Part shown: one piece after another, positions 1-4,844 of the stretch
Numbering within the stretch: the stretch's first letter is position 1
Layout of the letters: every line of letters starts with the position of its first letter
From: Acidobacteriota bacterium
Lineage (GTDB): Bacteria; Acidobacteriota; Vicinamibacteria; Vicinamibacterales; 2-12-FULL-66-21
DNA length: 5,514 nucleotides
NCBI GenBank assembly: GCA_013694845.1
Contig: JACDBQ010000825.1
Coordinates: 1-5,514 of the forward strand
Direction of reading: 5' to 3'
Position numbers and translations under genes: made by a program
Notes under the pieces: model-generated
Told to the model about the DNA's origin: nothing
Databases searched by the model: none
What the model saw: only the letters and a program-made list of their open reading frames with translations

Positions 1-552
1 CTTCAACCCTCCGACCCGAAGCCAGTCGTCGCCGCGGCCGTCCGACCCGCCGAACTCCTTGCGGGCAACGAGGTCACGCAGCTGTTCCCAATCCTGCAGC
101 GGTACGACGCTGTAGACACGGGTCGCCAGCGTCTTGGCCTGCCGCGCGCGCTCGAAGGTGGCGAGCTCTTCCCAGCCTCCCAGGTTGTGGACGGACGTGA
201 CTCCCCGCTCGGCGACGTACTTCGTTGCCGCCGCAGCCGCGCGGTCCCGCAAGGCGTCCGATCGCGGCGGTACGACCTTGTCGACGAGCGCCATCGCGTT
301 GTCCTTGAGCAGCCCGGTCGGCGCGCCCTCTCGATCCCTAACGATCTCGCCTCCAGCGACGTTCTTCGTCGCGCTGGTGACACCCGCAAGACCGAGCGCG
401 ACACTGTTGGCGAGCGCCATGTGACCGTCGAGGCGATTGATCCACACCGGATGGTTGGGCGTGGCGGCGTCGATCCACTGCCGCGTGGGAGCTTCGCCGC
501 CCCAGAGGCTGTGATCCCAGTCGCCGCCGGTGATCCACGTGCCGGACGGCAC
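1..552 (-). CDS. Amidohydrolase family 3 (YtcJ/AepA-like), fragment lacking both ends
   Basis: This is an internal piece of a metal-dependent amidohydrolase of the YtcJ-like family, which hydrolyses C-N bonds in amides or related substrates; the real substrate is unknown. The frame is open from the window edge up to a stop at 577-579. Numbered from a GTG at 550-552, family landmarks are TWITGGDWDHSLWGG (5-19), RLDGHMALANS (40-50), GLLKDNAM (80-87) and GVTSVHNLGG (117-126). H44, K83 and H122 are the likely active-site or metal-associated residues. The N-terminal HxH metal site and the first part of the domain should lie upstream but are absent: family-like sequence stops near 550-558, where the neighbouring plus-strand gene begins. 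The C-terminal half lies beyond position 1. The only in-frame starts, GTG 550-552 and ATG 418-420, fall inside conserved sequence, so neither is credible. Family assignment is firm; the gene is very likely broken at its 5' end here. Confidence 0.85.
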   Translation of the reverse strand, partial: MPSGTWITGGDWDHSLWGGEAPTRQWIDAATPNHPVWINRLDGHMALANSVALGLAGVTSATKNVAGGEIVRDREGAPTGLLKDNAMALVDKVVPPRSDALRDRAAAAATKYVAERGVTSVHNLGGWEELATFERARQAKTLATRVYSVVPLQDWEQLRDLVARKEFGGSDGRGDDWLRVGGLK

Positions 553-565
553 GGCTGCCGAAGAC
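545..565. other. Breakpoint joining two 5'-truncated genes head to head
   Basis: Minus-strand amidohydrolase sequence is recognisable up to about 550 (PSGTWITGG). Plus-strand hydrolase sequence is recognisable from about 558-563 (KTGQYINYFNSAPDLV). Both proteins should have N-terminal parts beyond these points, so there is no room for starts, signal peptides or promoters. A short perfect inverted repeat sits exactly here: CGGCA at 547-551 and TGCCG at 556-560 around CGGC. A deletion between divergent genes, an inversion edge or an assembly chimera would all look like this. Confidence 0.65.
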
Positions 566-605
566 CGGGCAGTACATCAATTACTTCAACAGCGCGCCGG
601 ATCTG

Positions 606-1952
606 GTGTTTCCGGCCGGCAGCAACCCGGGACCAATCTATTTCGGGCTGGCACGCTACTCGGCGACTACCGGGTCCGCGATGACCATCATCTATCCAGA
701 AGCCGGCTCGTGGAATCAGAAGGTATGGGTAACCGTGCACGGCCGCGGGCGGTCTTTCAAGCAGGGCTCACTGCGTGCATGGAATCGCAATCTTGATCCC
801 GAACGGCCCGCCGCCGATCTGACCAAATACGAAACCCTGATGCTGAGCAAGGGGTATGCAGTCGTGAAGACGTACCGCTCCTCCGACACGTTGGGTGGAG
901 ACGTCCAGGTCACGCTCGCGGACGGCACCTTCTATCCTGAGCGAAATCTCAATGACAACGCTCAGTACATCATCGACTTCACGCTCGTAGCGAAGAAGAC
1001 GATCGAGCAACGACTCGGCAACGGGCCACGGCGAACTTACTTCTACGGCCATTCAGCCGGCGGCCGCATCGGTCGTTCCCTGAACTACACGCCAGGTTTG
1101 AACCGGAACGTTGCCGGTCAACCGGTCTTCGATGGCATTCTGGCCGACGACTCCGCCACGGGGCTGTGGCTGCCTGTCGTGATGAAGAACGGCAAGGACG
1201 TTCTGTTCGAGACAGACGCGGCGAGAGCTGGATTCGTTCCTCAACTCGAGATCAGCCACCAGATGTACAACGCTGAATCTCCGGGTGAAAAGGCGCCATG
1301 GGTCTCCACCAATTACCTCGAGAACAAGCGGCAGAACGCCAGGCTGCTGCGTGACAAGGGTCTCGCGGCGAAGCACAGGATGTACGAGGTGCGCCGGATC
1401 AGCCACTCCGGCGGAGACACATTGCCGGATGGGCGTCGTGGCGATACTCAGATCCTGGACCTGTCGCGTGTGATGGACCGATTCATTGACATGCTCGATG
1501 CCTGGGTCGACAAGAGTGTCCCGCCCCCTCCAACACGGTCGGACTGGGCCGAACTCGGAGACATTGACGGCGATGGCGATATCGAGCAGCCCGCCCTCGC
1601 GTTCCCGGAGGTCGCCTGCCCGATGGGCGTCTATCATCAATTCCCGGCGTCCAGCGGTCCCGGAGGAGGCGGCGTGACCGGTTTCGCGCCGTTCTCAGGT
1701 GAAGGTCTCGAGCCGCTCGACGGTCGGGGCGTGTTCGTGGATATGAATGGCAACCGGGTGTGGGACGAGCGTGAAACGATGACTCAGGCCTGGCAGCGAC
1801 TGGGTTTGTTGCCGCGCGGCGACCAGCTCACCGCGGAACGTTACGCCTCCTGCGTGAATGGGGCGGCCAGACGTCTCCGCGACGAGGGATTCTTCAGTGA
1901 CAGGACTGTGAGCCAGTACGTGGCCGCTGCACGGGCGGTCAAGGTTCAGTAA
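606..1952 (+). CDS. Alpha/beta hydrolase domain protein (Abhydrolase_10-like), 5' end missing
   Basis: This is a large serine hydrolase of the group usually annotated 'alpha/beta hydrolase domain-containing protein', probably an exported esterase-type enzyme of unknown substrate. Numbered from GTG 606, it shows an oxyanion-type HGRGRSF (45-51), RSSDTLGGDV (91-100), the nucleophile elbow YGHSAGG with Ser150 (147-153), DGILADDSATGLWLPVVMK (176-194), NAESPGEKAPWVSTNYLENK (222-241) and the catalytic-His region RISHSGG with His267 (264-270). Two acidic loops follow: DIDGDGDIE (319-327) and DMNGNRVWDERE (379-390). They resemble calcium-binding EF-hand or dockerin-type loops. The GTG is a formal start only. 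Family-like sequence continues in frame upstream to about 558 (TGQYINYFNSAPDLV), and a stop lies at 531-533. The N-terminal portion, including any signal peptide, is therefore lost at the junction. The C-terminus is intact, ending in TAA. Confidence 0.85.
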   Translation: MFPAGSNPGPIYFGLARYSATTGSAMTIIYPEAGSWNQKVWVTVHGRGRSFKQGSLRAWNRNLDPERPAADLTKYETLMLSKGYAVVKTYRSSDTLGGDVQVTLADGTFYPERNLNDNAQYIIDFTLVAKKTIEQRLGNGPRRTYFYGHSAGGRIGRSLNYTPGLNRNVAGQPVFDGILADDSATGLWLPVVMKNGKDVLFETDAARAGFVPQLEISHQMYNAESPGEKAPWVSTNYLENKRQNARLLRDKGLAAKHRMYEVRRISHSGGDTLPDGRRGDTQILDLSRVMDRFIDMLDAWVDKSVPPPPTRSDWAELGDIDGDGDIEQPALAFPEVACPMGVYHQFPASSGPGGGGVTGFAPFSGEGLEPLDGRGVFVDMNGNRVWDERETMTQAWQRLGLLPRGDQLTAERYASCVNGAARRLRDEGFFSDRTVSQYVAAARAVKVQ

Positions 1953-1953
1953 G

Positions 1954-1973
1954 GACTCGAGCCGGCCCGAGTC
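1954..1973 (+). terminator. Possible weak bidirectional terminator hairpin
   Basis: One base after the hydrolase stop, GACTCG (1954-1959) pairs with CGAGTC (1968-1973) around an 8-base GC-rich centre that is itself partly self-complementary. It lies between two convergent genes, where a shared terminator is expected. No T-run follows on either strand, so intrinsic termination is doubtful; it may only be a stabilising 3' hairpin. Confidence 0.3.
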
Positions 1974-2022
1974 AATTACCGTCCTGTTGTTGAGTGAACC
2001 GCCACTCCAACTGCTGGCCCGC

Positions 2023-2688
2023 TTACGAGACCAGGGCGAGCAGGAAGCCGTCGTATCCCTTGGCCCCGACGGTCTGAACGATCGTGGCAGTGACACGCGG
2101 TTCGCGTCCGATCAGCTCGGTCATGTCCCGCATGGCGTCGACCCCCGCATCACCAGTGCCAGGCTGTGCCAGCCGGCCGCCACGCACGACGTTGTCGACG
2201 ACGATCGCCGTCCCCGGTCGAGAGAGCTTCAGCGCCCACTCGAAGTACTCCGGAGACGACGGCTTGTCGGCATCGATGAACACGAGATCGAATGGACCCG
2301 CGGCCTCCCGCTCGAGCACGGGGAGCGTCTCGAGAGCCTGACCGATACGCAGATCCACGTAATCCTCGAGCCCGGATTCCCGCAGATTGGCCTGCGCGAT
2401 CCCGGCGTGCGTCGCGTCTGCTTCCAGTGTCACGAGACGTCCGCCCTTCGGCAGGGCGCGCGCGAGCCAGATGGAGCTGTACCCGCCAAGCGTGCCGATC
2501 TCCAGGATGCGGGTCGCGCCCTGCATGCGCGCCAGCAGGTGGAGTAACCGCCCCATCGCGGGCGTGACCGCGATCGACGGCAATCCCGCGGCGGCGCTGC
2601 GACGGGTCGCTTCGAGCAATGCCGCGTCCTGCGGGACGAGCACTGCTTCAACATAACTGTCGACGGCATTCCATGTCTCTTCATTCAT
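2023..2688 (-). CDS. SAM-dependent O-methyltransferase, family 3 (COMT-like)
   Basis: A 221-residue cytoplasmic class I methyltransferase of the Methyltransf_3 / COG4122 group, which transfers a methyl group from S-adenosylmethionine to a hydroxyl, commonly on catechol-like or phenolic substrates; some relatives act on tRNA. The glycine-rich SAM motif is ILEIGTLGGYSSIWLA (61-76), the ribose-binding acidic residue is in TLEAD (87-91), and GPFDLVFIDADK spans 131-142. The metal and catalytic pattern is complete: Asp139 with Lys142 (DxxK as in COMT), and Asp165-Asn166 in VVDNVVRGGRL. Length is typical and the gene looks intact. It starts 6 bases after the stop of the upstream FAH gene; GAG within the last FAH codon, 9 bases before the ATG, is the only Shine-Dalgarno-like element, so translational coupling is likely. 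The physiological substrate cannot be read from the sequence. Confidence 0.9.
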   Translation of the reverse strand: MNEETWNAVDSYVEAVLVPQDAALLEATRRSAAAGLPSIAVTPAMGRLLHLLARMQGATRILEIGTLGGYSSIWLARALPKGGRLVTLEADATHAGIAQANLRESGLEDYVDLRIGQALETLPVLEREAAGPFDLVFIDADKPSSPEYFEWALKLSRPGTAIVVDNVVRGGRLAQPGTGDAGVDAMRDMTELIGREPRVTATIVQTVGAKGYDGFLLALVS

Positions 2689-2694
2689 TGAGCG

Positions 2695-3570
2695 TCACTC
2701 GATGAACCCGCTGTTCGCAGGTTCGGCCACCACGGTATTCTGGAGGTCGCCGATCTCCTGGATCTCGATCCGCACGGTGTCGCCGTCCCCGAGATACCGG
2801 GGCGGCGTCATTTTGAACCCGACCCCACCGCTGGTGCCGGTGGCGATGATGTCGCCCGGCTCCAGGGTGAACGCCGTCGAGAGGTACTCCACCAGGTCAT
2901 AGCAGTTGAACAGCAGGTGCCGGGTGTTGCTGTTCTGCCGCAGCTCGCCGTTGACCCAGGTGCGAATGTCGAGCCGGTGCGGATCCCCGATCTCGTCGGT
3001 GGTCACTACCCACGGCCCGGTTGGCCCATGCGTGTCGAACGACTTGCCCATTGTCCACGTCGGGCTGTGTGCCTGCCAGTCGCGGGCAGACACATCGTTG
3101 ACGATCAGGAATCCGCCGATGACTTCAGCCGCCCGCTCCTTTGGCACGTGCCGGCAGCGCCGGCCGATGACAATGCCCAGCTCCCCTTCGTAGTCCATCT
3201 GTTCTGAGGCGCGCGGCTTGTGAATCAGGGCACCCGGGCCGATCACGCAGGTGGATTGCTTGTTGAAAATCGTCGGGCGCACCGGACGCTTGGCACCGGT
3301 CTCTTCGATGTGGTCCAGGTAATTGAGACCCACGCAGAGGAACTTGCCGGGCCGGGGAATCGGGGCCAGCAGCGTCACGTCCGCGAGCGCGTGCTCCCGG
3401 CCGCGGCCAAGGGCCGCACGCCTCAGCTCGACGCGCGCCTCAACATCCAGCTGAAGGATCGCCGGGATCGCTGCCACGTCCGGGGCGATCCCGCTGCAGT
3501 CGAAAACAGCGCCGTTCTCGACGATACCGATACCTGTCCACCCGCTGGACTCGAAGCGAGCCAGTTTCAT
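2695..3570 (-). CDS. Fumarylacetoacetate hydrolase (FAH) family protein
   Basis: A 291-residue protein of the FAH superfamily (COG0179), Mg/Mn-dependent enzymes that hydrolyse, decarboxylate or isomerise beta-diketo or 2-keto acids. Relatives include acylpyruvase FAHD1, 2-hydroxyhepta-2,4-diene-1,7-dioate isomerase and ureidoglycolate lyase. Numbered from ATG 3568-3570, the key sites are GLNYLDHIEE (81-90) with His87 and Glu90, MDYEGELGIVIG (125-136) with metal ligands Glu128 and Glu130, NDVSARDWQ (158-166) with Asp159, GKSFDTHGPTGPW (175-187) with Lys176, and GDIIATGTSGGVG (239-251). All metal ligands are present. An in-frame ATG 15 codons upstream exists, but the MKLARF start has a GGAG element 8 bases before it and matches the usual family N-terminus. 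It is the first gene of a probable two-gene unit with the O-methyltransferase. Among FAH subfamilies the exact reaction cannot be assigned; a link to aromatic ring-cleavage products is only an inference. Confidence 0.9.
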   Translation of the reverse strand: MKLARFESSGWTGIGIVENGAVFDCSGIAPDVAAIPAILQLDVEARVELRRAALGRGREHALADVTLLAPIPRPGKFLCVGLNYLDHIEETGAKRPVRPTIFNKQSTCVIGPGALIHKPRASEQMDYEGELGIVIGRRCRHVPKERAAEVIGGFLIVNDVSARDWQAHSPTWTMGKSFDTHGPTGPWVVTTDEIGDPHRLDIRTWVNGELRQNSNTRHLLFNCYDLVEYLSTAFTLEPGDIIATGTSGGVGFKMTPPRYLGDGDTVRIEIQEIGDLQNTVVAEPANSGFIE

Positions 3571-3578
3571 ATTCGTGT

Positions 3579-3582
3579 CTCC
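3579..3582 (-). promoter_or_regulatory. Ribosome binding site GGAG that fixes the FAH start
   Basis: GGAG lies 8 bases upstream of the ATG at 3568-3570 on the minus strand. It supports this start over the in-frame ATG at 3613-3615, for which I see no comparable element. Confidence 0.55.
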
Positions 3583-3624
3583 GTAACCCGTCAGCGCCCC
3601 GCACCGTGCTGGCACCCAGCCGCT

Positions 3625-3630
3625 ATTCTA
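3625..3630 (-). promoter_or_regulatory. Possible -10 element for the FAH/O-methyltransferase unit
   Basis: TAGAAT on the minus strand matches TATAAT at 5 of 6 positions and lies 54 bases upstream of the FAH start. No good -35 hexamer is present at 16-20 bases upstream, so the promoter may need an activator or may be another class. A GTGC-TG-GCAC inverted repeat (3606-3615) lies just downstream of the predicted transcription start and could be a small operator. Confidence 0.25.
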
Positions 3631-3696
3631 GCTGTCAGTCGTGCAGCCGACCTGTCGCCAGCGTAAGCTGATCGCGACCCTGCTCTCGAGAATCCC

Positions 3697-4146
3697 ATGC
3701 GCATTGGACAGCTTGCGGAAACAACCGGCGTGTCGGTGGATACGCTTCGATACTATGAGCGCATCGGGCTCATGCCGCGGGCCCACCGGACACCGAGTGG
3801 TTATCGCGACTATCCCGACGGAGCCCGCAATCGGATCCGCGTGATTCGCAACGCCGTGCAACTCGGATTCCCGTTGAAGGAGATTGCGACCCTGCTCAAG
3901 GTCCGGGACGATGGCGGCGCCCCCTGCCGGCAAGTTCGTGACTACGCCAGGGGGCTCGTATCGCAGCTCGACCTGAGAATCTCCGAGCTGCGAGCCGAGC
4001 GAAAAGCCATGCTAGCGATGATTCGCGATTGGGACGTCAAGCTGGAGCAGACCGGCGGCGCTGGGCGCGCCCACCTGTTGGAAACTGCGGTCGTGCCCGG
4101 GCGGACCGCCGGATCGCGCGCCGCGAACCTTCGGAGAAACCGTTAG
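3697..4146 (+). CDS. MerR-family transcriptional regulator (metal-type DNA-binding half, reduced cysteine set)
   Basis: A 149-residue MerR-family activator/repressor, expected to act as a dimer that untwists promoters with 19-20 base spacers. The winged helix-turn-helix covers residues 1-70: RIGQLAETTGVSVDTLRYYERIGL (2-25), wing R-TPSGYRDY (31-39), then RVIRNAVQLGFPLKEIATLL (48-67). A coiled-coil dimer helix follows (about 79-116). It resembles the ZntR/CadR/MerR metal-responsive branch. Cys77 in GGAPCRQV aligns with the first metal-ligand cysteine (Cys79 of ZntR), but the C-terminal loop (about 112-130) has no cysteine and only His126. The classic Zn/Hg/Cd site is therefore absent and the inducer is unknown. 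The start ATG has GAG 6 bases upstream, inside a TCTCGAGA palindrome (3684-3691). It is divergent from the FAH unit and convergent with the exported-protein gene at 4012-4656, whose promoter carries a MerR-type operator and is the best candidate target. Confidence 0.9.
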   Translation: MRIGQLAETTGVSVDTLRYYERIGLMPRAHRTPSGYRDYPDGARNRIRVIRNAVQLGFPLKEIATLLKVRDDGGAPCRQVRDYARGLVSQLDLRISELRAERKAMLAMIRDWDVKLEQTGGAGRAHLLETAVVPGRTAGSRAANLRRNR

Positions 4147-4656
4147 CGGGTCGCCGGTCTTGTGTTCGACGATCTGGTAGCGAAAAAATTCGTGAATGGC
4201 CGCCAGCGTGGCCGCATCGCTGGATGAGATGACGACTTCCGCGCCATCCACCCGCTCGTTGTAACGGTAGGTGATCAGGTGTCGATTCGTTGTCATGGTC
4301 GCCGTGCCGGGCGGCAGCTCGGCATGCGTCTCGACAGGCTTGCCGAACTCTCCCTTCGCAAATGCGGCTGTAATCTCGCGCAAGTGCGAACGAACCTGCA
4401 ACCGGCTCTCGCGGTCGGTGCTATCGCGGATCGTGACCGCGATAGTGGCCCCCGACGCGTTCAGCAGAAAATGGTGCGCGACCTTGTTCTGGTCGAACCC
4501 CATCGCGAGCGCTCCGCGCTCCTTGAGCGCCTTGTCCTTCGCCATCGCACGAAGGTGTTCGTCGTGCGACATCCCCGCCGGCATGGACGGGTGCTGGGCT
4601 GCCGTGCTTCCGCCGAGAACCATCACAAGCGTCAAAGCCGAGTCGATGATTTTCAT
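4012..4656 (-). CDS. Small exported protein with Met/His-rich N-terminus, conserved but uncharacterised
   Basis: A 214-codon open frame. Residues 1-20 look like a signal peptide: Lys2, hydrophobic ALTLVMVLGG, then small residues with likely cleavage after STAA (before Gln21), which places the protein in the periplasm or outside the cell. The mature N-terminus is rich in His and Met (H22, M25, M29, H31, H34, M38), followed by GFDQNKVAHHFLL (53-65), GATIAVTIRD, LPPGTATM and IHEFFRYQIVEHKTGD (154-169). I recognise this as a conserved hypothetical type, but I cannot assign a biochemical function. Conserved-looking sequence ends around residue 170, exactly where the convergent MerR gene ends. The last 43-44 codons are antisense to MerR codons and are probably read-through or non-homologous tail. 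A MerR-type promoter lies directly upstream and the gene may be translated from a leaderless mRNA. The N-terminal pattern suggests metal binding, possibly copper, but this is inference. Confidence 0.75.
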   Translation of the reverse strand: MKIIDSALTLVMVLGGSTAAQHPSMPAGMSHDEHLRAMAKDKALKERGALAMGFDQNKVAHHFLLNASGATIAVTIRDSTDRESRLQVRSHLREITAAFAKGEFGKPVETHAELPPGTATMTTNRHLITYRYNERVDGAEVVISSSDAATLAAIHEFFRYQIVEHKTGDPLTVSPKVRGARSGGPPGHDRSFQQVGAPSAAGLLQLDVPIANHR

Positions 4657-4662
4657 GTCCTC

Positions 4663-4694
4663 ATCATCGAGCCTGAAGTCGACTCCAGAGTCAA
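4663..4694 (-). promoter_or_regulatory. MerR-type promoter with zntA-like operator
   Basis: On the minus strand a near-consensus -35 TTGACT (4694-4689) is separated by a long 20-base spacer from -10 GATGAT (4668-4663, 4 of 6 matches). A long 19-20 base spacer is the hallmark of MerR-regulated promoters. The spacer holds a dyad, left arm ACTCTGGAGTC (4691-4681) and right arm GACTTCAGGCT (4680-4670), matching at 8 of 11 pairs. The left arm and centre are the same as the E. coli zntA operator as I recall it. The promoter drives the exported-protein gene, whose ATG begins 6 bases after the -10. The MerR gene at 3697-4146 is the obvious candidate regulator. Confidence 0.75.
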
Positions 4695-4740
4695 GAGTCC
4701 GCGCAGCAGTCCTGCCGCGGGGTTCGTCGGATGCGGCCGC

Positions 4741-4751
4741 ATTAAAATAAT
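4741..4751 (+). promoter_or_regulatory. A/T-rich island, possible catalase promoter element
   Basis: ATTAAAATAAT stands out in an otherwise GC-rich intergenic region, 93 bases before the catalase start. It contains TAAAAT and AATAAT, each 5 of 6 to a -10 consensus, but no convincing -35 is correctly spaced. Just downstream GAGGT (4756-4760) and ACCTC (4769-4773) form a short inverted repeat. The promoter assignment is tentative. Confidence 0.25.
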
Positions 4752-4808
4752 CGTTGAGGTCGGGACATACCTCGCGCGTTGGTACGCGGAATGCTGCGGG
4801 ATCGACGG

Positions 4809-4844
4809 CTTATTTCACCGACTTTCTCACGAGACCTTATTTCA
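4809..4844 (+). repeat. Direct repeat CTTATTTCA in the catalase 5' leader
   Basis: The 9-mer CTTATTTCA occurs at 4809-4817 and 4836-4844, 27 bases apart. The second copy overlaps the catalase start ATG. No purine-rich Shine-Dalgarno element lies close to the ATG; GAGA at 4831-4834 is the nearest. The repeat may be chance or may affect translation or regulator binding. Confidence 0.4.

Noticed and set aside
3..740. Long minus-strand open frame of 245 codons
   Set aside because: Its translation is Arg/Pro/Ser-rich with no family features, and it crosses the head-to-head junction antisense to the hydrolase and out of frame with the recognisable amidohydrolase. It is a GC-rich shadow.
530..1952. 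A genuine fusion protein or new start for the hydrolase reading upstream into the amidohydrolase region
   Set aside because: The two genes are on opposite strands, and in the hydrolase frame a stop lies at 531-533 with no ATG after it, so there is no fusion and no proper start.
1987..2547. Plus-strand open frame opposite the O-methyltransferase
   Set aside because: The minus strand encodes a complete methyltransferase with all motifs; the plus frame has none.
3220..3666. Plus-strand open frame opposite the FAH gene
   Set aside because: It is antisense to the FAH coding sequence with its full metal-ligand set, and its translation looks like a GC-rich shadow.
3571..3696. A second MerR-type operator for autoregulation between FAH and merR
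   Set aside because: I looked for ACTC...GAGT dyads in a 19-20 base spacer on both strands and found none; only a short GTCG/CGAC pair, a GTGC/GCAC pair and a TCTCGAGA palindrome are present.
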